Source of the DNA: Tyzzerella sp.
GTDB lineage: Bacteria > Bacillota > Clostridia > Lachnospirales > Lachnospiraceae
Assembly: GCA_017465565.1 (NCBI GenBank)
Contig: JAFTWA010000022.1
Location: forward strand, 1 to 64,000
Length of the DNA stretch: 64,000 bases
Direction: 5' to 3'
The position numbers and the translations under genes are program-made. Under the pieces are notes generated by a model that worked only from the letters and a program-made list of their open reading frames with translations, made no database searches and was not told the DNA's origin. This document shows, one piece after another, positions 49,958 through 59,283 of the stretch (within the stretch, counting starts at the first letter, position 1; every line of letters starts with the position of its first letter).

Positions 49958-51748
49958 ATGGCAGAATCAATGAGAGGCTTAAAAAGAAGCCACAGATGTG
50001 CAGAGTTAAATAAATCAAACATCGGCGAAACAGTTACTGTTATGGGCTGGGTGCAAAAGAACCGTAACAAAGGTGGTATCGTGTTCGTTGACTTACGTGA
50101 CCGCTCAGGAATTTTACAATTGATTTTTGAAAATGGCAGTGTAAGCGAAGAGGATTTTGAAAAAGCTGGAAGACTCCGCAGTGAATTCGTTATTGCAGCA
50201 GTTGGTACAGTAGAAGCCCGTTCTGGTGCAGTAAATGAAAATCTTGCAACAGGTGAAATCGAAATCCGCGTAAAAGAACTTCGCGTATTATCAGAAGCTG
50301 AGACACCACCGTTCCCAATTGAAGAAAACAGCAAGACAAAAGAAGAATTAAGATTAAAATATCGTTATTTAGATTTGAGAAGACCTGACTTACAGAAGAA
50401 CTTAATGATGAGAAGTAAGGCAGCAACACTTACCCGTCAATTCTTAGCAGACGAAGGTTTCCTTGAAATCGAAACACCAATTTTAGTTGGAAGTACTCCA
50501 GAAGGAGCGAGAGACTACTTAGTACCAAGCCGTGTACACCAGGGATGTTTCTATGCGCTTCCACAATCACCACAATTATTCAAACAATTGTTAATGTGCT
50601 CTGGTTACGACCGTTATTTCCAAATCGCAAAATGCTTCCGTGACGAAGACCTGCGTGCAGACCGTCAGCCAGAATTTACACAAATCGATATGGAATTATC
50701 TTTCGTGGATGTAGATGACGTTATCGACGTAAATGAAAGATTGTTGGCAAAATTATTTAAAGAAATCTTAGACGTAGAAGTTCCACTTCCGATCCAGAGA
50801 ATGACGTGGCAGGAAGCAATGGACCGCTTCGGCTCTGACAAGCCGGATATCCGTTTTGGCATGGAATTAGTAGATGTTTCAGAAGTTGTAAAAGACTCTG
50901 AATTTGTAGTATTCAAAGGAACTTTGGAAAATGGCGGAAGCGTTCGTGGTATCAACGCAAAAGGCCAGGGTGCTATGCCACGTAAGAAAATCGACAAATT
51001 GGTTGATTTTGCAAAAGATTTCGGTGCAAAAGGTCTTGCATACGTTGCAATCCAGGAAGACGGCTCCATCAAATCTTCCTTTGCAAAATTCATGAGCGAC
51101 GAAGAAATGGCAGCTCTTGTAAAAGCAATGGATGGAGAAAACGGAGACTTATTATTATTCGCGGCAGACAAGAACAAGGTTGTATGGGATGTACTTGGTA
51201 ACCTCCGTCTTGAAATTGCCCGTCAATTAGAATTGTTAGACAAAGGCGACTACAAGTTCTTATGGGTAACAGAATTCCCATTATTAGAATGGAATGATGA
51301 GCAAGAACGTTACCAGGCAATGCACCATCCATTTACAATGCCAATGGATGAAGACTTACATCTTCTTGATACAGATCCAGGTAAGGTTCGTGCAAAAGCA
51401 TATGATATCGTATTAAACGGTACAGAGCTTGGCGGCGGAAGCGTTCGTATTTTCAATAATGACATCCAAAACAAGATGTTTGAAATGCTTGGTTTTACAC
51501 CAGAACAGGCTGAGGCGCAGTTTGGATTCTTATTAAATGCATTCAAGTATGGTGTGCCACCACACGCAGGACTTGCATACGGATTAGACCGTCTCATCAT
51601 GCTTATGGCAAAAGAAGACAGTATCCGTGATGTAATTGCATTCCCTAAGGTGAAGGATGCTTCTTGCCTTATGACAGAGGCACCAACAAGAGTAGAACAG
51701 AAGCAGCTGGATGAGCTAGCAATTGCAATTGTAGAAACAGAAGAATAG
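49958..51748 (+). CDS. aspS: Aspartyl-tRNA synthetase
   Basis: Class II synthetase for tRNA-Asp, 596 residues, bacterial type: N-terminal OB-fold anticodon domain (VTVMGWVQKNRNKGG), catalytic core with motif 2 near FQIAKCFRDEDLRADRQPEF, the bacterial GAD insertion (about 290-410), and motif 3 HAGLAYGLDRL near 535. AAGAGG site, 16 bases after hisS; last gene of the hydrolase-hemZ-hisS-aspS run. Confidence 0.97.
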   Translation: MAESMRGLKRSHRCAELNKSNIGETVTVMGWVQKNRNKGGIVFVDLRDRSGILQLIFENGSVSEEDFEKAGRLRSEFVIAAVGTVEARSGAVNENLATGEIEIRVKELRVLSEAETPPFPIEENSKTKEELRLKYRYLDLRRPDLQKNLMMRSKAATLTRQFLADEGFLEIETPILVGSTPEGARDYLVPSRVHQGCFYALPQSPQLFKQLLMCSGYDRYFQIAKCFRDEDLRADRQPEFTQIDMELSFVDVDDVIDVNERLLAKLFKEILDVEVPLPIQRMTWQEAMDRFGSDKPDIRFGMELVDVSEVVKDSEFVVFKGTLENGGSVRGINAKGQGAMPRKKIDKLVDFAKDFGAKGLAYVAIQEDGSIKSSFAKFMSDEEMAALVKAMDGENGDLLLFAADKNKVVWDVLGNLRLEIARQLELLDKGDYKFLWVTEFPLLEWNDEQERYQAMHHPFTMPMDEDLHLLDTDPGKVRAKAYDIVLNGTELGGGSVRIFNNDIQNKMFEMLGFTPEQAEAQFGFLLNAFKYGVPPHAGLAYGLDRLIMLMAKEDSIRDVIAFPKVKDASCLMTEAPTRVEQKQLDELAIAIVETEE

Positions 51749-51755
51749 AAATAAC

Positions 51756-51785
51756 AAAAGGAAGTTGCAGCGCAACTTCCTTTTT
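51756..51785. terminator. Bidirectional terminator between aspS and the LUD gene
   Basis: Perfect 13-bp stem AAAAGGAAGTTGC / GCAACTTCCTTTT with a 3-base loop, T-tract on the plus side and A-tract on the left. Confidence 0.92.
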
Positions 51786-51791
51786 ATGTTT

Positions 51792-52430
51792 CTAATATCC
51801 TAATTCTTCTCCGATTAATAGAACTTTAATTCTTCCATTGTGTTTTGAGTGTCTGGTAATCAGAATTTCGCAGCAGATACAATTTTCTGAATGACAGTCC
51901 ATACAGTGTCCAACTACGCTGCAAGGAGTTTTGATTCCAAGCCTAATGGTATTGGCTGGAGACGCTACATTCTGTACGCGTGCAATTCCAGTAGAAATAT
52001 CATCTACAATCTTATTCATACCTACGAGAACAAGAACGTGTTCCGGTCCGTGAGCCAAGCATGCAACACGGTTTGCATTTCCGTCGATATTAATCAGTTC
52101 ACCATCAATTGTTACCGCGTTAGAACTCATTAGGAAATAGTCGCATCCCATGGTTTCTAAAAATACGGCTTTTTTCTCTTCAGGAGTGGTTGCTAAATTA
52201 CGGTCAATAAAGTGAAGATTATCAGCAGTTTTAACAGCATCAAGAAGTCCGCATTCTTTTACTGTCTCAGCGCCTCCCATTCCAACGCTGCCCCCGTCTT
52301 TCATTAAGTCCATGGCAAGTGCAACGGCAGCAGCACTGTCTTCGCAGTAAAACGCTTCGATATTACGTTTCTTAAAATTCTTAATCATTGTATTTGCTAA
52401 ATTTTGAAAAGCTTGTTTTTTCGGTGTCAT
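51792..52430 (-). CDS. LUD-domain (DUF162) protein
   Basis: A 212-residue cytosolic protein of the LUD family (LutC/LutB-related), with SVGMGGAETVKECGLLD near 52-68, YFLMSSNAVTIDGELINIDGNANR-like strands, and a C-terminal Cys cluster (CMDCHSENCICCE, five Cys). The start is the ATG at 52430 after GGAGG; longer in-frame starts run through promoter-like DNA. LutABC members oxidise lactate, but this stand-alone form is common in clostridia with unknown role. Convergent with aspS. Confidence 0.87.
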   Translation of the reverse strand: MTPKKQAFQNLANTMIKNFKKRNIEAFYCEDSAAAVALAMDLMKDGGSVGMGGAETVKECGLLDAVKTADNLHFIDRNLATTPEEKKAVFLETMGCDYFLMSSNAVTIDGELINIDGNANRVACLAHGPEHVLVLVGMNKIVDDISTGIARVQNVASPANTIRLGIKTPCSVVGHCMDCHSENCICCEILITRHSKHNGRIKVLLIGEELGY

Positions 52431-52491
52431 ATGTATACCTCCGTCCTTATATATAAAAATATTGTACCATAAAAAAATATGAAAAAAAGGG

Positions 52492-52520
52492 TTGACAAAT
52501 GATATATAGGCTAGTATAAT
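52492..52520 (+). promoter_or_regulatory. Consensus promoter of the tRNA-Gly genes
   Basis: TTGACA (52492-52497), a 17-base spacer and TATAAT (52515-52520): perfect sigma-A consensus, 31 bases before the first tRNA. Confidence 0.92.
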
Positions 52521-52551
52521 CATTTTTGTTCGGTTGACAAATCAAGAACAT

Positions 52552-52623
52552 GCACGAGTGGCTCAGTGGTGGAGTATCGCCTTGCCAAGGCGAGGGTCGC
52601 GGGTTCGAATCCCGTCTCGTGCT
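52552..52623 (+). tRNA. tRNA-Gly (anticodon GCC)
   Basis: 72 bases. Acceptor GCACGAG/CTCGTGC, anticodon stem TCGCC/GGCGA with loop TTGCCAA (anticodon GCC at 52584-52586), and a T-arm with GGTTCGAATCC. Discriminator U as expected for bacterial tRNA-Gly. CCA is not encoded. Confidence 0.97.
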
Positions 52624-52678
52624 TTTACTTCGCAAAAGTGAAAAAACTTTATAATGGTTCTCGAAAGAGAGTAGATAT

Positions 52679-52750
52679 GCACGAGTGGCTCAGTGGTGGA
52701 GTATCGCCTTGCCAAGGCGAGGGTCGCGGGTTCGAATCCCGTCTCGTGCT
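52679..52750 (+). tRNA. tRNA-Gly (anticodon GCC), second identical copy
   Basis: Identical to the first copy over all 72 bases and separated from it by 55 bases of unrelated sequence. No CCA encoded. Transcribed from the same promoter. Confidence 0.97.
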
Positions 52751-52760
52751 CTTTTTATTT

Positions 52761-52796
52761 CAGTCAATCCTGTTTTGTGGTTGGCTGTTTTTTTTT
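52761..52796 (+). terminator. Terminator of the tRNA operon
   Basis: 7-bp stem CAGTCAA / TTGGCTG (one G-U) with a 13-base loop and a run of nine T. Confidence 0.8.
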
Positions 52797-52857
52797 GCAT
52801 AGCTGTATTTGAGAAAAGAGTAAATTTTTCCAATTGTTAGATAAATCACGAAATATG

Positions 52858-52887
52858 TTGCAAATTCCATTGCAAGTATCATATAAT
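52858..52887 (+). promoter_or_regulatory. Promoter of glmS
   Basis: TTGCAA (52858-52863), an 18-base spacer and TATAAT (52882-52887). The leader to the start codon is only about 30 bases, too short for a glmS ribozyme. Confidence 0.65.
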
Positions 52888-52924
52888 TAATAAGTGATTT
52901 TTAATTATACATGGAGGGAAAATT

Positions 52925-54763
52925 ATGTGTGGAATTGTAGGATATATTGGAGATAAACAAGCTGCTCCATTTTTATTAGAAGGACTCTCAAAATTAGAAT
53001 ATAGAGGATATGACTCTGCTGGTATTGCAGTGCGAAAAAATGAATCTTTAGTGGAGGTTGTTAAAGCAAAAGGACGTCTTAAAATGTTGTCCGAAAAGAC
53101 AGATAACGGACGTGCTGTTCAGGGAACAATCGGTATTGGACATACCAGATGGGCAACACATGGCGAACCATCAGAAGCAAATGCGCATCCACATATGTCA
53201 AACGACAAAACAGTGGTTGCAGTTCACAATGGTATTATTGAAAACTATCAGGAACTGAAGGATAAGCTTCTTAAGAAAGGATATGGCTTCCATTCTCAGA
53301 CAGATACGGAAGTTGCAGTGAATTTAGTTGATTATTACTATAAAAAAGTTGGTGGTAACCCAATCGAAGCTCTTACAGAAGCAATGCTCCGAATCAGAGG
53401 TTCTTATGCACTCGTTGTTATGTTCCGTGAATTTCCAGAAGAATTATTTACATGTCGTAAAGACAGCCCAATGATTATTGGAAAGAATGAAGGCGAATGC
53501 TATATTGCATCTGACGTTCCAGCTATTTTGAAATACACAAGAAATGTTTACTATATCGGAAATATGGAGCTTGCCCGTATCTCAAAGGGTGAAGTGACAT
53601 TTTACAATATGGACAAGGAACAGATTGAAAAAGAATTGACGGAAATCAAATGGGATGAAGAAGCGGCAGAAAAAGGCGGCTTCGAGCATTACATGATGAA
53701 GGAAATCTTTGAGCAGCCTAAGGCGGTGAAAGATACATTGAATTCGATTGTGAAAGATAATCGTATTGACCTTTCAAATGCCGGACTTACAGAGGATGTC
53801 ATCAAGGATATTAACCGTATTTACATTGTGGCTTGCGGAAGCGCATACCATGTTGGAATTTCATTAAAGTATGTAATCGAAGATATGGCAGAGATTCCAG
53901 TAGAAGTGGACCTTGGTTCAGAATTCAGATACCGTAAGCTTCTTTTGGAAAAGAACAGTCTCGTTATCGTCATTAGCCAGTCAGGGGAAACGGCAGATAG
54001 TATCGCAGCTCTTCGTCAGGCAAAAGAAATGGGCATTAGAACACTTGGCATAGTAAATGTTGTTGGTTCCTCTATTGCCCGTGAGGCAGACAATGTGCTT
54101 TACACAGTTGCAGGTCCGGAAATTGCGGTGGCTACTACAAAGGCTTACAGTGCACAGCTCATTGCAGGCTATCTTCTTGCAATGCAGTTTGCGTTAGTAA
54201 AAGGAAAGATTTCAGAAGAAGAATATCAGGAAATGATTCTTGAACTTCAGACAATTCCTGATAAGATTCAGAAGATTTTGGATGACAAAGAACGTATTCA
54301 GTGGTTTGCAGCAAAATTTGTGAATGCAAAAGATGTATTCTTCGTTGGACGTGGTCTGGATTATGCAATCTGTCTGGAAGGAAGTCTTAAGATGAAGGAA
54401 ATCAGTTATGTGCATTCAGAAGCTTATGCAGCAGGCGAATTAAAGCATGGAACAATCAGCTTGATTGAGGATGGAATTCTGGTAATTGGACTTCTGACAC
54501 AAAAAGACTTGTATGAGAAGACAATCAGCAATCTCTTAGAGGTAAAGAGCCGCGGCGCATACCTGATGGGCACGACTACCTATGGAAATTATAATATTGA
54601 AGACACAGTTGATTTTGCTGTATATGTTCCACAGACAAATCCATATTTTGTGAATTCACTGGCTATCATTCCATTGCAGTTAATGGGATATTATATCAGT
54701 GTTGCAAAAGGTTTGGATGTAGATAAGCCAAGAAACTTAGCAAAGAGTGTAACGGTAGAATAA
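52925..54763 (+). CDS. glmS: Glutamine-fructose-6-phosphate aminotransferase (isomerizing)
   Basis: Makes glucosamine-6-phosphate from fructose-6-phosphate and glutamine, the first step to cell-wall amino sugars. 612 residues. Ntn glutaminase domain with nucleophile Cys2 (MCGIVGYIGD), GHTRWATHG near 75 and HNGIIENY near 100; two SIS sugar domains with ACGSAYHVG, SQSGETADS and AVATTKAYSAQ; C-terminal end DKPRNLAKSVTVE is the family signature. No glmS ribozyme is present in the leader, unlike Bacillus. GGAGGG site. Confidence 0.97.
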   Translation: MCGIVGYIGDKQAAPFLLEGLSKLEYRGYDSAGIAVRKNESLVEVVKAKGRLKMLSEKTDNGRAVQGTIGIGHTRWATHGEPSEANAHPHMSNDKTVVAVHNGIIENYQELKDKLLKKGYGFHSQTDTEVAVNLVDYYYKKVGGNPIEALTEAMLRIRGSYALVVMFREFPEELFTCRKDSPMIIGKNEGECYIASDVPAILKYTRNVYYIGNMELARISKGEVTFYNMDKEQIEKELTEIKWDEEAAEKGGFEHYMMKEIFEQPKAVKDTLNSIVKDNRIDLSNAGLTEDVIKDINRIYIVACGSAYHVGISLKYVIEDMAEIPVEVDLGSEFRYRKLLLEKNSLVIVISQSGETADSIAALRQAKEMGIRTLGIVNVVGSSIAREADNVLYTVAGPEIAVATTKAYSAQLIAGYLLAMQFALVKGKISEEEYQEMILELQTIPDKIQKILDDKERIQWFAAKFVNAKDVFFVGRGLDYAICLEGSLKMKEISYVHSEAYAAGELKHGTISLIEDGILVIGLLTQKDLYEKTISNLLEVKSRGAYLMGTTTYGNYNIEDTVDFAVYVPQTNPYFVNSLAIIPLQLMGYYISVAKGLDVDKPRNLAKSVTVE

Positions 54764-54787
54764 AATATAGAATATTGCTCTATTTTA

Positions 54788-54817
54788 TTGACAGATATCA
54801 CAAAAATATCGTAAAAT
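54788..54817 (+). promoter_or_regulatory. Promoter of the mannitol operon
   Basis: TTGACA (54788-54793), an 18-base spacer and TAAAAT (54812-54817), 145 bases before mtlA. Confidence 0.65.
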
Positions 54818-54863
54818 AGAAGAAGGGATTTGGCATATTGCTAAATAATAATTATGATTTTTA

Positions 54864-54921
54864 CAAGTACAGGGAACATGTGATTCAATCGCCGGTTTTA
54901 CATGTTTCAAAGATGTGCTTG
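54864..54921 (+). promoter_or_regulatory. Two-tier hairpin in the mtlA leader
   Basis: Outer stem CAAGTACA (54864-54871) with TGTGCTTG (54914-54921), one G-U pair, and inner stem GAACATGT (54874-54881) with ACATGTTTC (54900-54908). It is followed by no T-tract. It may be a protein- or RNA-binding regulatory element in the 145-base leader. Confidence 0.5.
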
Positions 54922-54962
54922 TGAAATATATTAAAATCTAAAGTACAATGGAGGGTTTAGTA

Positions 54963-56816
54963 ATGAAAAACGCATTACAAAGATTTGGTAAATTCCTTTC
55001 AGCAATGGTTATGCCTAACATCGGTGCATTCATCGCATGGGGATTTATTACAGCATTATTTATTCCGGATGGATGGATTCCAAATGAGGATCTTGCTTCT
55101 ATTCACCCATTCATGCTGAACTACTTACTTCCAGCTCTTATCGCTTACACAGGTGGTAAGATGGTTGGTGGAGACCGTGGTGGTGTTATGGGTGCTATCG
55201 CAGTTATGGGTTGTGTAGCTGGTTCTAGCCAACCTATGCTTATGGCAGCTATGGTTATGGGTCCTTTAGCAGGATGGCTTATCAAGAAATTTGACAAAGC
55301 CATGGACGGACGTATGCCAGCAGGTTTCGAGATGTTAATTAACAACTTCTCAATCGGTATCTTCGGTATGATTCTTGCAATCATTGGATACTTCGTAATT
55401 GGACCATTCATGACAGGTATTACTAACGTATTAACAGCAGGTGTTGACGTACTTGTAGAAAACAGTTTACTTCCACTTGCAGCTATCTTAGTTGAACCTG
55501 CAAAAGTATTATTCCTTAACAATGCTATTAACCATGGTGTATTCACACCAATCGGTGTAGAACAGGCAGCTGAAGCTGGTAAGTCTATCATGTACATGAT
55601 CGAAGCTAACCCAGGCCCAGGTCTTGGTGTACTTCTTGCTTACTGGTTCGCATCAAAAGATAAAAACACAAGAGATTCAGCACCAGGTGCAATCATCATC
55701 CACTTCCTTGGTGGTATCCATGAAATCTACTTCCCATATATTCTTATGAACCCAGTAGTTATCATTGGACCTATCGTTGCTAACATTTGTGCAATCGCAT
55801 TCTACTCAATCACAAATTGTGGTCTTGTAGGACCTGCATCACCAGGATCAATTATTGCATTCTTAGCTGTTTCACCAAAAGATCAGATTTTAGTAGTTCT
55901 TCTTGGTGTTGCTCTTGCAGCAGTAATTTCATTCTTCATCAGCAGCTTTATCATTAAGTTAACTGAAGGAAAAACTGGAAAATCTCTTGAAGAAGCAAAA
56001 CAAGAAAAAGACGCTAGAAAAGCTGAATCTAAAGGTCAGGTAGTTGCTAACGTTGAAGTAAAAGCTGGCGAAGTTAAGAAAATCATCTTTGCTTGTGACG
56101 CTGGTATGGGTTCTTCAGCAATGGGAGCAACAAAATTCCGTAACAGAATCAAAGATGCCCGCCCAGACATCACTGTTAAAAACACATCTGTTGACAATAT
56201 TCCAGCAGACTGTGATATCGCAGTAGTTCAGGCTACACTTCAAGACCGTGCAAAAGCATCAGCTCCAAACGCTAAGCTTGTTATCATTGGTAACTTCTTA
56301 GCTGACCCAGCATTAGATGCTCTTTACGAAGAAATCGTTGCTGACGAAAAAAAAAAGATAATTAGTGAAGAACCAGTTGTTGTTGAAGAAAGCAAAAATG
56401 TAGTTCTTGCTAAAGAAAGCATTAAATTAAACCAACCTTCAGTATCGAAGGAAGAAGCTATCCGCGCAGCTGGCGAACTTCTCGTTGCAAGAGGAGCAGT
56501 TGAACCAAGCTATGTGGAAGCTATGTTAGAACGTGAGCGCCTCGTTACTACATACATGGGAATGGGAATTGCTATTCCACATGGTACATCAGAGGCAAAA
56601 GGCACAGTGAAAAAGACTGCAATCACAATGCTTCAATATCCAGAAGGAGTTGATTTCGGCGATGAAAAGGCTCAACTTGTATTTGGTATCGCAGGTATCG
56701 GAGAAGAACATCTTGATCTTCTTGGAAAGATTGCAGGAACTCTGGATGATCCAGAAGTACTCGATAAGATGAAAACTACAGATGATGTAGATTGGATTCT
56801 TGAAACACTTTCTTAA
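54963..56816 (+). CDS. mtlA: Mannitol-specific PTS permease, EIICBA
   Basis: Imports and phosphorylates mannitol in one step. 617 residues from the ATG at 54963 (GGAGGG site; the ATG at 54948 contains that site). EIIC membrane domain residues 1-340 (FGKFLSAMVMPNIGAFIAWG at the start), EIIB with phospho-Cys378 in ACDAGMGSSAMGA, and EIIA with phospho-His540 in GIAIPHGTSEAKG. The three domains are fused as in E. coli MtlA. mtlD follows. No mtlR activator is adjacent. Confidence 0.95.
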   Translation: MKNALQRFGKFLSAMVMPNIGAFIAWGFITALFIPDGWIPNEDLASIHPFMLNYLLPALIAYTGGKMVGGDRGGVMGAIAVMGCVAGSSQPMLMAAMVMGPLAGWLIKKFDKAMDGRMPAGFEMLINNFSIGIFGMILAIIGYFVIGPFMTGITNVLTAGVDVLVENSLLPLAAILVEPAKVLFLNNAINHGVFTPIGVEQAAEAGKSIMYMIEANPGPGLGVLLAYWFASKDKNTRDSAPGAIIIHFLGGIHEIYFPYILMNPVVIIGPIVANICAIAFYSITNCGLVGPASPGSIIAFLAVSPKDQILVVLLGVALAAVISFFISSFIIKLTEGKTGKSLEEAKQEKDARKAESKGQVVANVEVKAGEVKKIIFACDAGMGSSAMGATKFRNRIKDARPDITVKNTSVDNIPADCDIAVVQATLQDRAKASAPNAKLVIIGNFLADPALDALYEEIVADEKKKIISEEPVVVEESKNVVLAKESIKLNQPSVSKEEAIRAAGELLVARGAVEPSYVEAMLERERLVTTYMGMGIAIPHGTSEAKGTVKKTAITMLQYPEGVDFGDEKAQLVFGIAGIGEEHLDLLGKIAGTLDDPEVLDKMKTTDDVDWILETLS

Positions 56817-56851
56817 TTAAATTTAAGGAAACAATATGTTTTAAAAGTATC

Positions 56852-56880
56852 TCACCCGCTCTTACTCTAGGAGCGGGTGA
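56852..56880 (+). other. GC-rich hairpin between mtlA and mtlD
   Basis: Perfect 10-bp stem TCACCCGCTC / GAGCGGGTGA with a 9-base loop and no T-tract. It probably protects or processes the mtlA mRNA, or partly ends transcription. Confidence 0.65.
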
Positions 56881-56910
56881 AATGATAAGTTAAAAAAAGG
56901 AGAGTTTTTT

Positions 56911-58053
56911 ATGAAAACGGCAATTCAATTCGGCGCAGGAAACATTGGTCGTGGATTCATTGGAATGTCACTTGCTCAGGCAGGCTACAAAGTATATTTT
57001 GCAGATGTTAACCCAGTTATCATTGACCGCCTTGCGCAAGATAAGAAATATACAGTTCACATTATGGATGTGGAGAAAAAAGATTATGAAATTACAAATG
57101 TAGACGGAATTTTCTCAAACGGAGAGGAAATCATCGGAGAAATCGCAAAGGCTGAAGTTATTACAACAGCAGTTGGATTAACTATTCTTCCACGTATTGC
57201 TCCAACATTTGTTGCTGGTATCAGAGCAAAAATCGCAAACGGTTCAAAAGAATATTTGAATATCATTGCTTGTGAAAATGCTCTTCGCGCAAGCTCACAA
57301 TTAAAAGCACACATCTATGGTGCTTTAAATGATGAAGAAAAAGCATATTGTGATGAGTATGTAGGTTTCCCAGACTGTTCTGTAGACCGTATCGTTCCAC
57401 CAATGGTAAACGAAATTCCTACAGACGTAGTGGTAGAAAACTATTATGAATGGAACGTAGAGAAAGCATCCTTCAAGGGTGAGATTCCAGCAATCGAGGG
57501 AATGAACCTTGCAGATAATCTTGATGCATATATCGAAAGAAAACTTTTCACATTAAACACAGGTCACTGTATCACAGCATATCTTGGTGTAATCAAAGGC
57601 CTCTCAACAATTAAGGATGCAATTGAAGATCCAGAAATTTATGCGCTAGTTCATGAAGCTATGGAACAATCAGGAGCAGGACTTGTTAAGAAACATGGTT
57701 TTGATGCAGAAGCTCATGCAGCTTACATCGAAAAAATTATTAAGAGATTTAAGAATCCTTACTTAAACGATGATGTGGCACGTGTAGGACGTGAACCACT
57801 TCGTAAATTAAGTGCAACAGACCGTTTAATCAAGCCTACTATGACAGCACTTGGATTTGGACTTCCAGTGGACAAGCTTATTGTTGGTATTGCAGCAGCT
57901 CTCCGCTACAACAATCCAGAAGATCCACAGAGCTTAGAAGTACAAGCTAAGATTGCGGAAAAAGGCGTGGTAGAAGCACTTCGTGAAATCTCAGGTGTAG
58001 AAGATGAAGCATTCCTTGCACAAGTAAAAGAAGCTTACGACAAGATTGCGTAG
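56911..58053 (+). CDS. mtlD: Mannitol-1-phosphate 5-dehydrogenase
   Basis: Oxidises mannitol-1-phosphate to fructose-6-phosphate with NAD+. 380 residues, normal length. N-terminal Rossmann motif QFGAGNIGRGFIG, then NPVIIDRL, GHCITAYLG and active-site KxxxxNxxH-like region (FTLNTGHC). AAAGGAG site. Its product feeds glycolysis and also GlmS, which is encoded just upstream. Confidence 0.96.
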   Translation: MKTAIQFGAGNIGRGFIGMSLAQAGYKVYFADVNPVIIDRLAQDKKYTVHIMDVEKKDYEITNVDGIFSNGEEIIGEIAKAEVITTAVGLTILPRIAPTFVAGIRAKIANGSKEYLNIIACENALRASSQLKAHIYGALNDEEKAYCDEYVGFPDCSVDRIVPPMVNEIPTDVVVENYYEWNVEKASFKGEIPAIEGMNLADNLDAYIERKLFTLNTGHCITAYLGVIKGLSTIKDAIEDPEIYALVHEAMEQSGAGLVKKHGFDAEAHAAYIEKIIKRFKNPYLNDDVARVGREPLRKLSATDRLIKPTMTALGFGLPVDKLIVGIAAALRYNNPEDPQSLEVQAKIAEKGVVEALREISGVEDEAFLAQVKEAYDKIA

Positions 58054-58095
58054 TTGTTAAAACAAAAATTTAATTTATTTGGGTCTCAATGAAAG

Positions 58096-58140
58096 AGCAG
58101 GACTATTGGAGATAATTCCGATAGTCCTGCTTTTTCTCTT
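58096..58140 (+). terminator. Terminator of the mannitol operon
   Basis: 15-bp stem AGCAGGACTATTGGA / TTCCGATAGTCCTGCT with a short loop and TTTTTCTCTTTTT. It can also serve the convergent AraC gene. Confidence 0.9.
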
Positions 58141-58145
58141 TTTCT

Positions 58146-59009
58146 TTATTCGTCGTATTTAAAAGCAAATTGCCTCGTGTGTAAACGTTGGTACTCGCTT
58201 GGAGCCATACCATAGTGCTCTCGAAAGAGTTTTGCAAAATGAGACAGACTCATGAAGTTTAACATGTATACAATTTCAGTAATGCTGTACTGGTTAGAGT
58301 TTAACAGTTGTGCAGCATATTCCATCTTTTTCTTATTGTGATATTGAATGATAGTATACCCTGTCTTCTCCTTAAATAAAGCAATCAGTGATGACTTTGC
58401 AATCGGGTAGTCTTTGTAAATGTCGCTTACATTTTTGCTTAGGTATGAATAGTTGTTTAACTTGTTCAAAAGGTTATCAATATACAATTGAGAACTTTTT
58501 GTGTTAGAAGTTGTCTGCATAGGTATTGTGCAAAAAGTGAAAGCAGTAAAGAAAAATAAGTGTGCCAGCTTTTCTTTCGTCTTATAATCAGAATTATTCA
58601 TGAGCCTGTTTGACAAATCTACGAGATAGTCCGTCTGCTGGCTGGTGAGGTGTTGCTCCAGATACTTCCCAAGAGTATGAAGTGGCTGCTTTGGGAAATA
58701 TTTGGCTAGCAGTGACTCGAAATAATCTTTGCGTAAAATAAATGAAAAATGAATGCTCTCAGGATCATGAATCATAATACTGTGTGACTCCCCTTTTTGA
58801 TAAAAAATGAGGGAGTTTTTTTGTAAAATATTTTGCTGTCCCTTGTATTCATTTATAAAACTTCCATATGTGACAAGCGAAAATTCGTAAAAGTCAAAAT
58901 GGGTGTGCAAAGGGGTATCACAAGCCACATAAAGTTGTGCATATTTCGCATCATTGGAAAAAGCATGTTCTTTAAATTGATATAGTAATGGTCTGTCTTG
59001 ATTTTGCAT
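58146..59009 (-). CDS. AraC-family regulator
   Basis: A 287-residue regulator: N-terminal cupin-like domain (about 15-140, TPLHTHFDFYEFSLVTYGSF) and C-terminal AraC double HTH (SKNVSDIYKDYPIAKSSLIALF and SITEIVYMLNFMSLSHFAKLFR). The start is the ATG at 59009, six bases after GAGG; in-frame codons up to 59054 lie upstream of it. It is convergent with mtlD and divergent from the surface-protein locus at 59284, so either may be its target; the divergent one is more usual for AraC regulators. Confidence 0.9.
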   Translation of the reverse strand: MQNQDRPLLYQFKEHAFSNDAKYAQLYVACDTPLHTHFDFYEFSLVTYGSFINEYKGQQNILQKNSLIFYQKGESHSIMIHDPESIHFSFILRKDYFESLLAKYFPKQPLHTLGKYLEQHLTSQQTDYLVDLSNRLMNNSDYKTKEKLAHLFFFTAFTFCTIPMQTTSNTKSSQLYIDNLLNKLNNYSYLSKNVSDIYKDYPIAKSSLIALFKEKTGYTIIQYHNKKKMEYAAQLLNSNQYSITEIVYMLNFMSLSHFAKLFREHYGMAPSEYQRLHTRQFAFKYDE

Positions 59010-59080
59010 ATCATTCCTCATTTCTATAATTGTTTCACAAGATAATAAATTCACTAAATTGGAAAAAATCGTTAATACAT

Positions 59081-59109
59081 TTTTGTAAGAACCAAGAATA
59101 TGCTACAAT
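59081..59109 (+). promoter_or_regulatory. Possible promoter of the right-end surface locus
   Basis: TTTTGT (59081-59086), a 17-base spacer and TACAAT (59104-59109) with extended TG at 59101-59102. The following 170 bases are very A-rich and hold no supportable gene. Confidence 0.45.
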
Positions 59110-59283
59110 ATTTCGATTGAAAAATCAAGTGATTGGAAAAAAATGTCTATTATGCAAAAAAAAGGCAACAAAAATTTATAAAAATGAATTAGCGTTGGAA
59201 AAAAAAGAGAGCAGAATAAAAAACCATACTATAAAATAATAAAAAAGTGGACGAAATTGCAAAAAAATGGGGGAGGAAGGAAT

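Noticed and set aside
48650-49960. A T-box leader for hisS or aspS.
   Set aside because: hemZ overlaps hisS and the hisS-aspS gap is 16 bases, leaving no room for a leader.
59030-59239. A 69-codon Lys-rich frame before the right-end surface locus.
   Set aside because: The stretch is A-rich intergenic DNA, the start has no ribosome site, and a promoter lies inside it.
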